DNA of 64,000 bases, taken from assembly GCA_023426365.1 (NCBI GenBank), contig JAFAAW010000052.1, positions 1 to 64,000 on the forward strand, given 5' to 3'. How positions within the stretch are numbered: the first letter of the stretch is position 1; each line of letters opens with the position of its first letter. The position numbers and the translations under genes are program-made. The notes beneath the pieces are model-generated. The model saw nothing but the letters and a program-made list of their open reading frames with translations, had not been told where the DNA came from and searched no databases. Origin of the DNA: Pseudomonadota bacterium. Its GTDB lineage: Bacteria > Pseudomonadota > Alphaproteobacteria > Rhodospirillales > Magnetospirillaceae. This document shows, one piece after another, positions 41,967-50,420 of the stretch.

Positions 41967-42263
41967 CTATATAAATAAGTGCCTGTGCATAGCGAAACAT
42001 AGATATTGCCTATTGTGCTTTGTATATGGCTTTGGGATGGGCTTGTATCGGGTGTCTAATGTATAAATTCAGGTTATGCCGTGTGAATATTTCAAGTTGC
42101 TTATTCTTCATAGGGTGCCAGCCCGATGGGTGGCGGCGGCCGGGAATGTCCGCTGCCTCCTTTTCGTCCAAGGAGAGATGGGCCGAATGGGTAGATGCGC
42201 CTTGATCCCGCCATCGCGGCGAACTATGGTCTGCACCCTCACGTCCACCCGAGGGGTTCCACC
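41967..42263. other. AT-rich intergenic region before gapR (about 300 bases)
   Basis: This stretch, especially 41985-42110, is much more AT-rich than its surroundings. It contains several TATA-like and TTGTAT-like segments. It likely holds promoters for both the leftward CheY-like gene and gapR. GapR proteins bind AT-rich overtwisted DNA, so self-binding here is conceivable (inference). No gene is supported. Confidence 0.5.
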
Positions 42264-42527
42264 ATGAGCGACGAGCAGAACAACAGCCAGATCGGCGGCA
42301 TCGCGGCTGAAGCGCTGCGCCAGTTCATCGAGCGCATCGAGCGCCTCGAGGAAGAGAAGAAGGCGCTGGCCGCCGACATCAAGGATGTCTATTCCCAGGC
42401 CAAATCCCAGGGTTTCGACACCAAGATCATGCGCAAGATCGTCTCCCTGCGCCGCATGGAAGACCAGGAGCGCGAGGAGACAGAACAGTTGCTGGACCTG
42501 TACAAGGCCGCGCTGGGCATGGGCTGA
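42264..42527 (+). CDS. gapR: GapR-like nucleoid-associated protein (DUF2312)
   Basis: This 87-residue, highly helical protein has RQFIERIERLEEEKKALA and then SQGFDTKIMRKIVSLRRM. It ends with LLDLYKAALGMG, matching the DUF2312 family typified by Caulobacter GapR. GapR clamps overtwisted, AT-rich DNA ahead of replication and transcription. The start at 42264 follows GAGGGGTTCC. The family is largely alphaproteobacterial, which supports the assignment of the organism. A clear terminator follows. Confidence 0.9.
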   Translation: MSDEQNNSQIGGIAAEALRQFIERIERLEEEKKALAADIKDVYSQAKSQGFDTKIMRKIVSLRRMEDQEREETEQLLDLYKAALGMG

Positions 42528-42556
42528 GCGGACCGCGCGACGCCTTGAACGACGAA

Positions 42557-42579
42557 GGGGGCCGGATGGCCCCCTTTTT
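42557..42579 (+). terminator. Rho-independent terminator after gapR
   Basis: GGGGGCC (42557-42563) pairs with GGCCCCC (42568-42574), loop GGAT, then TTTTT. Just after it, TCATGACCAGTC occurs twice (42579-42590 and 42599-42610). Confidence 0.9.
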
Positions 42580-42624
42580 CATGACCAGTCTTCACGTTTC
42601 ATGACCAGTCCTCATGGACCGTCG

Positions 42625-44760
42625 TCAGGATCCGTCGCCGTCCGCCGGCATGGGCGGGGTCTGCGGAAGGGCGAAGCGGAAGGTGCAGCCCAGCCCTTCG
42701 CCCTGCGATTCGATCCAGATGCGGCCGCCGTGGCGTTCGACGATGCGGCGGCACACGGCCAGGCCGATGCCGGTGCCCTCATACTCGCCGCGCGGATGCA
42801 GGCGCTGGAACACCTGGAACAGGCGGCCGGCGGCGGCCGGGTCGATGCCGATGCCGTCATCGCTCACCGATATCACCCAGGTGTCGTCCTCGCCCCTGAT
42901 CGCCTCGACCGCGATGCGGGGGGCGGCATCGGGCTTGCGGTACTTGATGGCGTTGCCGACCAGGTTCTGGAACACCCGCATCATCTGGCTGGCATCGCCG
43001 GTGACGGTGGGCAGGGGGGCGGCGTCGATATGCGCGCCGCTTTCAGCGATGGCGGTGGACAGGTTGGCCAGCGCGTCGCCCAGCGCGGCGTTCAAATCCA
43101 CCGGCCCAAAGGTGTTGCCGCGCCGATGCACGCGCGAATAATCCAGCAGGTCGGTGATCATGCGGCTCATGCGCCGGGCGCCGTCCACCGCAAAGGCGAT
43201 GAATTCGTGGGCGTCGCCGTCCAGCTTGTCGCCGTGGCGGCGTTCCAGCAGCGACAGATAGCTGGATACCATGCGCAGCGGTTCCTGCAGATCGTGCGAC
43301 ACCGCATAGGAAAACTGCTCAAGATCACGGTTGGAGCGGGCGAAATCCTCCTCCAGCCGCTTGCGCTCGGTGATGTCCAGCACGGCGATCAGCACCAGTT
43401 GCTCGCCGTGCAGGGTGACGGTGGCGCCTGACAGCAAAGCGGTGAAGCGTTCGCCGGTGGCGCGCTTGAGCGTCACCTCCAGGTTCTGGACCTGGCCGTG
43501 CGCCCCGAGCAGCGCGACCATCTGGTCGCGCTGCGCGGGGTTGACCCAGTAATCGGGGGCCGCCTGGCCCTCGGCCCGGCCCTGGTCGATGCAAAATGCC
43601 TGAGCCGCACGGGCATTGATATAGACCACGCGGTTGTCGGCGCGGCGGCTCAGCACCAGCGGCAGCGGCGAAATGTCCACGATGCGGCGGAAGCGCTCCT
43701 CGCTTTCGCCCAACTCGGCCAGCGAGGCGTTCAGCGCGGCGGTGCGCTCCTCCACGGCCCGCTCCAGGCTTTCCACGTGGGCGCGCTCGGCGGCCAGCAT
43801 TTCCTCGCCCAACGCCTGGCGGCGCCGTTCCGAGCGCGACAAGCGGTGCGCCAGCGAGAAGATGACGCCGGCGAAGACGGCCTGGATGCCGCCATGCACC
43901 CACAGCTCGCGGCGCCAGCGCTGCATGACCCGGCTGCGGTCGATGCCGACGGCGGCGACCACCGGATACTTGGGCACCGGGGTGAAGCCGACGATCCGCT
44001 GGACCCCGTCCGAGAAGCTGGGCGCGTTGCGCGACGTGCCGGCGCCGTCCAGGGCCGCATAGGCGCGGTAGAGGCCGCTGTCGGCGATGGACTTGCCCAC
44101 GAAGCGGCCGTCGTGCGGATGGCGGTCGTACAGGATGCCGTCGGGGTGGAAGGCGCCGGCGGCGTCGCCCGCCAGCGGCACCACCGACGCCAGGGCATCG
44201 GCGATGAAATCGGTCCTGACCGCCAGCCCCACGCTGCCGTGAAACGTCTTGTCGCCATCGACAATGGCGCGTGACAGCAACAGCACCATGGCTTTCGAGA
44301 AACGTTCGGGAATGGGCGGCGATATGAACAACCCGCCATCGCCGCGCCGTTCCATATGCACCCGGACATGGGGGACATGGGAAATGTCCACCGGGACCGG
44401 GCGGTCCGGCCCGTTGCGATAGATGATCTGGCGCAGCCAGCCCTTGGCGTCCACCAGTCCCATGCTGTCCAGTTCGGGAAACACGTCCAGCTTGGCTCGC
44501 AGCGTTGCCTGGGCCATGGGGTCGATGACGGTGGGATCGGTCACCTTTTCCGCCACCTCGGCCAACAGCACGTCCATGCTGCGCAGCGAGACGGCGATGC
44601 GCTGGGCGGCGGCGTTGGACAGCGACAGCGCCAGTTGCTCGGCCGCGTGCAGATGGGCCTCGCGGCTGGCCAGCAATTGCCAGACCGACGCCGAACTGCC
44701 CGCCAGCGCCAGCAAGGCGGCGGCAACCCAAATCCTGAAACCTGCCTTTTGCGCGATCAT
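42625..44760 (-). CDS. Membrane sensor histidine kinase with CACHE-like sensor and PAS
   Basis: This 711-residue protein has a membrane helix at about residues 8-28, a periplasmic CACHE-like sensor (about 30-280) and a second membrane helix (about 283-305). A short coiled coil and a PAS domain (about 355-475) follow. The HisKA phosphoacceptor is in SYAVSHDLQEPLR (about residue 487), then HATPase with NAIKYR, SDDGIGI and GTGIGLAVC. It has no receiver, so it signals to a separate regulator, perhaps one of the CheY-like proteins nearby. The start at 44760 directly precedes the first membrane helix. Confidence 0.9.
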   Translation of the reverse strand: MIAQKAGFRIWVAAALLALAGSSASVWQLLASREAHLHAAEQLALSLSNAAAQRIAVSLRSMDVLLAEVAEKVTDPTVIDPMAQATLRAKLDVFPELDSMGLVDAKGWLRQIIYRNGPDRPVPVDISHVPHVRVHMERRGDGGLFISPPIPERFSKAMVLLLSRAIVDGDKTFHGSVGLAVRTDFIADALASVVPLAGDAAGAFHPDGILYDRHPHDGRFVGKSIADSGLYRAYAALDGAGTSRNAPSFSDGVQRIVGFTPVPKYPVVAAVGIDRSRVMQRWRRELWVHGGIQAVFAGVIFSLAHRLSRSERRRQALGEEMLAAERAHVESLERAVEERTAALNASLAELGESEERFRRIVDISPLPLVLSRRADNRVVYINARAAQAFCIDQGRAEGQAAPDYWVNPAQRDQMVALLGAHGQVQNLEVTLKRATGERFTALLSGATVTLHGEQLVLIAVLDITERKRLEEDFARSNRDLEQFSYAVSHDLQEPLRMVSSYLSLLERRHGDKLDGDAHEFIAFAVDGARRMSRMITDLLDYSRVHRRGNTFGPVDLNAALGDALANLSTAIAESGAHIDAAPLPTVTGDASQMMRVFQNLVGNAIKYRKPDAAPRIAVEAIRGEDDTWVISVSDDGIGIDPAAAGRLFQVFQRLHPRGEYEGTGIGLAVCRRIVERHGGRIWIESQGEGLGCTFRFALPQTPPMPADGDGS

Positions 44761-44903
44761 CTGCGGCCCGTCTCGCCAACCGCGGCAATTTTGGCAGCAA
44801 GCCCGGGTGGCGGCAAGCGCGCCCGGCACGGATGCGCATCATCGATCGCGGATCGTCGATGCGGGCGGTGGCCGCCCATGCGCCGGGTGTGGCGCTCGCC
44901 GCC

Positions 44904-45284
44904 TCAGTCGCGGCGGCGTTCGATCTCGATGCCGACCGACGCGGCCTCGGCATAGACATCCAGCTTTTCCACCCGCACCCGCACCGACGACACCCGTTCA
45001 TCGTTCAGGCACAGGGCCGCGATCTTCTCGGCCAGGGTTTCCACCAGATTGATGTGGCCTTGGGCCAGCATGCGCTTGATGCCCTCGATCACGTCCTCGT
45101 AGGACACCACGTTGGCGATGTCGTCCGACAGCGGTCCGGCCTGTTCCAGAACCGCCATGTCCACGTTGATGCGCACCCGCTGGGGCGCCAGCAATTCGTG
45201 GGCGTGAATGCCGATCAGGCACTTCAGCACCAGATCGCGTACCAGGATGCGGTACAGCTTGGCGTCGGGATTGGTGGCATACAT
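44904..45284 (-). CDS. folB: Dihydroneopterin aldolase
   Basis: This 126-residue protein has motifs of FolB: LKCLIGIHAHELLAPQRV, SYEDVIEGIKRM and the catalytic-region LVETLAEKIAALC. It converts dihydroneopterin to hydroxymethyl-dihydropterin in folate synthesis. folK follows in pathway order and lies just upstream on the same strand (28 bases). The start at 45284 has GAGG eight bases upstream. Longer starts are possible but less likely. Confidence 0.92.
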   Translation of the reverse strand: MYATNPDAKLYRILVRDLVLKCLIGIHAHELLAPQRVRINVDMAVLEQAGPLSDDIANVVSYEDVIEGIKRMLAQGHINLVETLAEKIAALCLNDERVSSVRVRVEKLDVYAEAASVGIEIERRRD

Positions 45285-45312
45285 GAACGGGTCCTCGATT
45301 CTCGAATAAATG

Positions 45313-45804
45313 TCAGGCCAGCGTGATCGCCGACGGCACCACGTCGTCCTCGGCGGGCAGCGCGGCAAGCAGTTGGGCGACGCTTTGGCCCCGCAGCGGG
45401 TGGATGACATCGGCGGCGACGTCGGCCAGCGGCACCAGGGCGAAGCGCCGTTCGTGCAGGCGCGGATGCGGGATGGTCAGATCGGGGGCGTCCATCACCA
45501 CGCCCTCGTACATCAGGATGTCCAGGTCGATCAGCCGCGGCCCATAGCGGACCGAGGCGACGCGGCCCAGTTCGCCCTCCATGTCCTTGAGCGCCCTCAG
45601 CAGCTCCATCGGGGGCAGGTCGGTGGTGGCCCGCACCGCCATGTTGAGGAAGGCCGGCTGGTCGGTGACGTAAAGGGGGGCGGTTTCGTAGACCGCCGAC
45701 ACCGCGTCGATCGTCGCCACCGCCGCCACTGCCGCCAGGGCGGATTGCAGATTGGCGGCGCGGTCGCCCAAATTAGTCCCTAAGCCAAGGAAAACGGTGG
45801 CCAT
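45313..45804 (-). CDS. folK: 2-amino-4-hydroxy-6-hydroxymethyldihydropteridine pyrophosphokinase
   Basis: This 163-residue protein has the HPPK opening FLGLGTNLGDR and the signature RYGPRLIDLDILMY followed by IPHPRLHERRFAL, the ATP and Mg-binding elements. It makes the pyrophosphate substrate for dihydropteroate synthase. It pairs with folB directly downstream; folP is not in the window. The start at 45804 (MATVFLGLG) fits the family. Confidence 0.94.
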   Translation of the reverse strand: MATVFLGLGTNLGDRAANLQSALAAVAAVATIDAVSAVYETAPLYVTDQPAFLNMAVRATTDLPPMELLRALKDMEGELGRVASVRYGPRLIDLDILMYEGVVMDAPDLTIPHPRLHERRFALVPLADVAADVIHPLRGQSVAQLLAALPAEDDVVPSAITLA

Positions 45805-45940
45805 CGCCCCTGTCCGAAACGTGGAAGGGCGCAAACATCCTCCAGAACGGCCGCCAAGGCAAGGGCGGGGTGTGGCGGGGGATGGCTGCAGCCCTCATGG
45901 CCCGGCGGACGGGCCGCGGGCCGTGGTCGCCTCCGTGCGC

Positions 45941-46612
45941 TCAGATCGCGCCGGCCGGCACCCAGCCCGACGACATGGCGATGCGCACGGCCTGGGCGCG
46001 GTTGGCGGCGCCGATCTTGCGATAGACGTTGCGCAGGTGGACCTTGATGGTGATTTCCTGCAGATCCAGGCAGAGGGCGATTTCCTTGTTGGTGCGCCCC
46101 TCCACCAGCAGGGCCAGGATTTCCGCCTCGCGGCGCGACAGCTTGTCGAAGGGCGGCGGCACGCCGGCCGGCTTGGCGGCGGCGGTGCTGGGCATGGACA
46201 TCTGGTTGCCGGGATCGTCGAAGAAGGTGGAGGAGGGGAGGTATTTCTCCCCCGACAGCACCAGGCGCAGGGCGTTCACCATGGCCGTGCCGCTGACGGT
46301 CTTGGGGATGAAGCCGGCGGCGCCGGCCTGGACCGCGGACACCACGTGGTCGCGACTGGAAAAGCCGGAAACGATGACCACCGGAACGGCGGGGCACTTG
46401 GCGCGCAGCGCCTCCAGTCCCTTGAGGCCATCCATGCCCGGCATCATCAGGTCCAGCAGGACAAGGCCCAGATCGCTGGCGGCGGAGGCGACGGCCAGTG
46501 CCTCGTCCATGTTCGCGGCATCGAGGACTTCCACGTCCGGGGCAAGCTCCAGCAGAAACGGCTTAAGGCCGTCCCGCACCAGCTTGTGGTCGTCGGCGAC
46601 CAGGATTTTCAT
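45941..46612 (-). CDS. NarL/FixJ-type response regulator
   Basis: This 223-residue protein has a receiver domain (residues 1-120, phosphoacceptor in LVLLDLMMPG) and a LuxR-type HTH (about 155-220). The HTH carries LSRREAEILALLVEGRTNKE and ITIKVHLRNVYRKI. It is a DNA-binding response regulator, probably paired with the hybrid kinase encoded just upstream on the same strand (88-base gap). The start has GGGGAGAAG. Targets are unknown. Confidence 0.93.
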   Translation of the reverse strand: MKILVADDHKLVRDGLKPFLLELAPDVEVLDAANMDEALAVASAASDLGLVLLDLMMPGMDGLKGLEALRAKCPAVPVVIVSGFSSRDHVVSAVQAGAAGFIPKTVSGTAMVNALRLVLSGEKYLPSSTFFDDPGNQMSMPSTAAAKPAGVPPPFDKLSRREAEILALLVEGRTNKEIALCLDLQEITIKVHLRNVYRKIGAANRAQAVRIAMSSGWVPAGAI

Positions 46613-46700
46613 CGGTCTTCTCCCCTGCGCGGACTTATTGCCCACGATGCGATGAAAATATATCCAGACTCCATCAAGGGTCTACTGAAAACCATGTAAA

Positions 46701-48788
46701 TTACACATCGGCCGGCGGTTTCAGGAAGGTGGCGATGATATCCGCCAGCCGGCCGAGGGGGACGGGTTTCTTCAGAACCGCGCAACGGTCGTCTTGCAGG
46801 TTCTCCGCCAGTCTTTCGGTTGCGCCCAGATGGCCGGTGACGATGACGATGGGCATCAGCGGGTCGAAGTCGCGCAGCTTTTCGACCAGTTGCTCGCCGC
46901 CGCCCGCCGGCATGCGCAGATCGGTGATCACCACGTCGGCGGGATCGGCCATGAAGGTGTCATAGGCTTGGTTGCCGCTGGTGCACACGGTGACGCGGTA
47001 GCCGTATTCCTTGAGGTAATGGGCCAGCGTCTCGCCGGCGGTCAGTTCATCCTCGACCACCATGATGTGGCCCTCGAGCGGCAGCGAGCTGGACGGTGGA
47101 CGGTCCTGCATCTCGCCGGCGGCGAGGGTGCCTTCCTCGTCGATCGGCAGGGTCATGACGAAGCAGGCGCCGCCCTGGTGGTCCGCCGCCTCCAGCCGGC
47201 CGCCCATGGCGGCGATGATGCCGAAGCTGACCGACAGGCCAAGGCCGGTGCCGCGTCCGGCCTCCTTGGTGGTGAAGAACGGCTCGAAGATGCGGGCGCG
47301 CACCGCCGGCGGAATGCCGGGGCCGTTGTCTTCCACGGTGATCACCAGATTGCCGCCGCGCTGGCGCGCCGACACCGTGATGCAGGCCTGGTCGCCGCTG
47401 TCGGCGCCATCCTGCTCGCGCTTTTCCTTGAGCGCGTGGTGGGCGTTGGACAAGAGGTTCATCACCACCTGTTCCAACTGGACCGGCCGGCCGCGCACCA
47501 GGACCGGGTGGGCGGGCAGGTTGGTGACGAGGCGGATATCGTCGGGGCGTAACTGCCCCTCGAGCACGCCCAGCGCCGCCGATACCGCGGCCAGGGCGTC
47601 GAACACCTGCACCGGGCTGGTGTCGCGCCGCGAGAAGATGCGGATGTCGTCGATGATCTCGGCGGTGCGCTGGGCCTGGTCGGCGATCTGCTGGAACTGC
47701 TGGGCCTGCCATTCCGGCGTCGCCTTGCCGCGCTCGATGAACAACAGCGCGCCTTCGGCGGTCAGGCGCATGATGTTGAGCGGCTGCGACAATTCATGCA
47801 CCAGACCCGCCGCCATCTCGCCCAAGGTGGCCAGCTTGGCGGTCTGCACCAATTGCTGCTGGACCTGCTTGCGTTCGGTGACGTCGCGCACCACCAGAAT
47901 GCAGGCGGGCAGGCCGTGGAAGGTGATGGTGGTGGCGGCGATCTCGGCTTCGAAGTCGGTGCCGTCCAGCCGCTGCATGCGGCACTCGGCCACCTGCGGC
48001 TGCGCGCACGAACCGGCGATGCCCCGGCGTGCTTCCTCGCGCCAGTTCTCGTGGATCAGGCCGAGCAGCGGCTGGCCCAGCAGCGCGCGTTCGCCGGTGG
48101 CGAAGACGCGGGCGGCGGCCGGATTGGCGAACAGGATGGTGCCCTGGCTGTGCACCAGGATGGGGTCGGGCGTCAGCTCGATCAGCGAACGGTAGCGCTC
48201 CTCGGATTCAGCCAGTTCACGCACGGCGCGGTCGTGCTCGGCCTTCATGCGAAGCGCGCCGATGCCATAGGTCAGGTTGCGCGCCACGTCCTCCATCAGG
48301 CGGATGACGTCGGGGTCGAAGGCGTCGGGTTCCGAGGCGTAGATGGTCAGGGCGCCGATGCGGTCGGCCCCCTGGCCCAGCGGCAGCGCCAGCACCGACC
48401 GCAGCGCATGGCGCTGGGCGGCCTCGCGCCAGGGCGCGAAGCGGGGATCGGCGTCGATGTCGTGCACCACCTGGGCCTGGCCGGTGCGGATGGCGGCGCC
48501 GATGGGGCCCTGGCCCAGCGGCTGGTCCGCCCAGGTCACCGACACCTCGTCCAGATAGGTGCGGCCGCGCCCGGCCACCGCCACCGGCGTCACCGTCAGC
48601 GGCGCGTCATCGCGGGCATAGCCGACCCAGGCCAGACGATAGCCGGCCACCTCGACGGTGACGCGGCAGATGTCCTCCAGCAGCGACGGTTCGTTGGTGG
48701 CGCGCAGCAGCGCCTCCGTGGACCGGGTCAGCGTGGTCACGGCCCGGTCGATCAGCCGCAATTGGTCCGCGACGCTGTGCGCGATCAT
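46701..48788 (-). CDS. Soluble hybrid histidine kinase (GAF-PAS-HisKA-HATPase-receiver)
   Basis: This 695-residue protein has no membrane segments. GAF (about residues 25-185) contains LAWVGYARDD and ALPLG. PAS covers about 200-310. HisKA has the phosphoacceptor in MAAGLVHELSQPLN (about residue 331), and HATPase has NLLSNAHHAL, EDNGPGIP and GTGLGLSVS. A C-terminal receiver (about 570-690) has its Asp in VITDLRMP. The HELSQPLN box is of the type seen in FixL/DctB-like kinases. It probably signals to the LuxR-type regulator directly downstream. The ligand of the GAF or PAS domain is unknown. Confidence 0.92.
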   Translation of the reverse strand: MIAHSVADQLRLIDRAVTTLTRSTEALLRATNEPSLLEDICRVTVEVAGYRLAWVGYARDDAPLTVTPVAVAGRGRTYLDEVSVTWADQPLGQGPIGAAIRTGQAQVVHDIDADPRFAPWREAAQRHALRSVLALPLGQGADRIGALTIYASEPDAFDPDVIRLMEDVARNLTYGIGALRMKAEHDRAVRELAESEERYRSLIELTPDPILVHSQGTILFANPAAARVFATGERALLGQPLLGLIHENWREEARRGIAGSCAQPQVAECRMQRLDGTDFEAEIAATTITFHGLPACILVVRDVTERKQVQQQLVQTAKLATLGEMAAGLVHELSQPLNIMRLTAEGALLFIERGKATPEWQAQQFQQIADQAQRTAEIIDDIRIFSRRDTSPVQVFDALAAVSAALGVLEGQLRPDDIRLVTNLPAHPVLVRGRPVQLEQVVMNLLSNAHHALKEKREQDGADSGDQACITVSARQRGGNLVITVEDNGPGIPPAVRARIFEPFFTTKEAGRGTGLGLSVSFGIIAAMGGRLEAADHQGGACFVMTLPIDEEGTLAAGEMQDRPPSSSLPLEGHIMVVEDELTAGETLAHYLKEYGYRVTVCTSGNQAYDTFMADPADVVITDLRMPAGGGEQLVEKLRDFDPLMPIVIVTGHLGATERLAENLQDDRCAVLKKPVPLGRLADIIATFLKPPADV

Positions 48789-48954
48789 GAGTGCCTGTTC
48801 ATCCTTTGGGCTAGCCGTTTCCCCAATTCCCTAATTCATGCTACCCCTTGGGCCATAATGGCCGATAGCGGTTTTAGGGGTTAATACCGGCCTTATCCCT
48901 GCCACGAAGCTGTGGTGGGGTAAAGCCGTGCCGAGGGGCGGAAGGAGAGTTTGC

Positions 48955-49620
48955 ATGTTGCGCAGGGTTTGCATGCTGGTCGTCGCCGCCGTGTTGATGG
49001 CGCAGGGCGCGCAGGCGGCCGAACGGGCCATCGATCTGCTGGACGTGCCGGTTTCCTATACCGCCAACTTCACCGTCAGCAGCGACAAGGGCACCTATTC
49101 CGGCACGGTGTGGCATGCCTTCGGCCGCGAACGGCGCGATTTCGGCACGGCGGGCGGCGGCCAGACCATCCTGCTGCGGCGCGACACCGACTCGGCCTAT
49201 CTGATGAAACCCTCGGGGCGCTGGTACGTGGGCCTGGGCTTTCAGGCGGTGGGCCAGCTTGCCGGCGGGATCGACAGCCTGACGGTGGATCGCCGCCGCG
49301 TGCGCGAGGAAAACGTCGGCGGCATCCGCGCCACCCGCTACAAGGTCGCCGCCACCGGCCCCAAGGGCGCGCGTTTCGACGGCGACGCCTGGTTCTCGAA
49401 GGAGGACATCCTGGTGCGCGCCACCGGCTGGCTGAGCGAGGGCGGCGGCAAGGAGATGGAGGTGGAGATGACGGTGTCCAACCTCAAGGTCGGCCGGGTG
49501 GACGAGCGCATGTTCGAACTGCCGGCCGGCTGGCTGGGCATGGACCTGCGTTCGGTGCCGCCGGAAAAGATCGCCCAGGCGGTCGAGGGGCTGCGCCCCA
49601 TGCTGGAACGAGGGCGCTGA
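48955..49620 (+). CDS. Exported hypothetical protein (DUF4412-like)
   Basis: This 221-residue protein has a signal peptide (residues 1-21, ending AQAA). The mature part is rich in beta strands, with alternating charged and aromatic residues (RRDFGTAGGGQTILLRRD, SGRWYVGLGF). This resembles LolA-like folded envelope proteins or DUF4412 proteins that bind lipid. The start at 48955 follows GGAAGGAGAG, a strong ribosome site. No firm family was recognised. Confidence 0.75.
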   Translation: MLRRVCMLVVAAVLMAQGAQAAERAIDLLDVPVSYTANFTVSSDKGTYSGTVWHAFGRERRDFGTAGGGQTILLRRDTDSAYLMKPSGRWYVGLGFQAVGQLAGGIDSLTVDRRRVREENVGGIRATRYKVAATGPKGARFDGDAWFSKEDILVRATGWLSEGGGKEMEVEMTVSNLKVGRVDERMFELPAGWLGMDLRSVPPEKIAQAVEGLRPMLERGR

Positions 49621-49641
49621 ACGGACGCGGCCTGAAATGAC

Positions 49642-49666
49642 AATGGCCGGGCAAGGCCCGGCCATT
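49642..49666. terminator. Hairpin between convergent genes, possibly a solo palindrome of the repeat family
   Basis: AATGGCCGGGC (49642-49652) pairs perfectly with GCCCGGCCATT (49656-49666). There are no strong T-runs. The core ATGGCCGGG...CCCGGCCAT is the same as the first stem at 36753-36775. It may terminate both neighbours or be a member of that repeat family. Confidence 0.6.
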
Positions 49667-49690
49667 AGAGCGTTCCGCAAACGGGTCGTG

Positions 49691-50269
49691 TCACCAATAG
49701 CGGACGCGGCCCGTGTCGATGTGGACGAAATTGGACCGCGGATAGGTGCCGACGCCGCCGGCGCGCAGCGACTTGGCGGCGCGGCCCACCAGCTTGGTGC
49801 TGGCGCCGGGGATGCGGATGTCCACCGCCTTGCCGGACATGTGCAGGCTGTTGTGCGCCACGCCGTCGCTGTTGGCCACCAGCGTGGCGTTGGACGCCGG
49901 CGAGCGATAGCCCGAGATGATGTGGATGGCGCCCTTGCCGTTGAACTTCTTGTGCACCGCCACCATCAGGTCAAGCAGGCGCGGGTCGATCTGGGCGATA
50001 TCGCCGGACCGGTGGTCGCGCATGAAGCGGTTGATCTGCACCAGCGACTTGGCGAGATAGCGCCCCTGTGACCAATAAACGGTCTTCAGCGTCTCGCCGG
50101 TGTGGATGTTGTACAGATGCAAACCACGCTCGGGCAGCGCGCGCACGGCGGCTTCCAGCGGCGTGGTGATCATGGCGGTGGCCGTGGCGGCGACAGCCCC
50201 CAGGCCAAGGGTCAGAAAGGACCTGCGCGACACAGGCTCGCGCGGGTTGGCGTCATCACATCGATGCAT
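49691..50269 (-). CDS. Tat-exported DUF882 / YcbK-type peptidase M15 family protein
   Basis: This 192-residue protein has a Tat signal (SRRSFLTLGLGAVAATATA, residues 14-32). Its metallopeptidase core has the zinc motif SLHMSGKAVDIR and the second His in FVHIDTGRVR. Homologues (E. coli YcbK/MepK) cut peptidoglycan cross-links, including 3-3 cross-links made by L,D-transpeptidases. The L,D-transpeptidase gene lies directly upstream, a functional pairing also seen in E. coli. The ATG at 50269 follows GGGGGGAG. Confidence 0.9.
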   Translation of the reverse strand: MHRCDDANPREPVSRRSFLTLGLGAVAATATAMITTPLEAAVRALPERGLHLYNIHTGETLKTVYWSQGRYLAKSLVQINRFMRDHRSGDIAQIDPRLLDLMVAVHKKFNGKGAIHIISGYRSPASNATLVANSDGVAHNSLHMSGKAVDIRIPGASTKLVGRAAKSLRAGGVGTYPRSNFVHIDTGRVRYW

Positions 50270-50420
50270 ACGCTCCCCCCTTTTGGAGAGCAAAGTCATA
50301 CCATCGGGCGTAGGGCGGGAGTCAACCGTCCGAATCTGAAAAGTGACTTTTTGTCACGAAAAGCGGGGGCGGCCGTGACAGCGGAGGGGCATCGCGCCGT
50401 CGGCGCAAAATACCCTGGCG

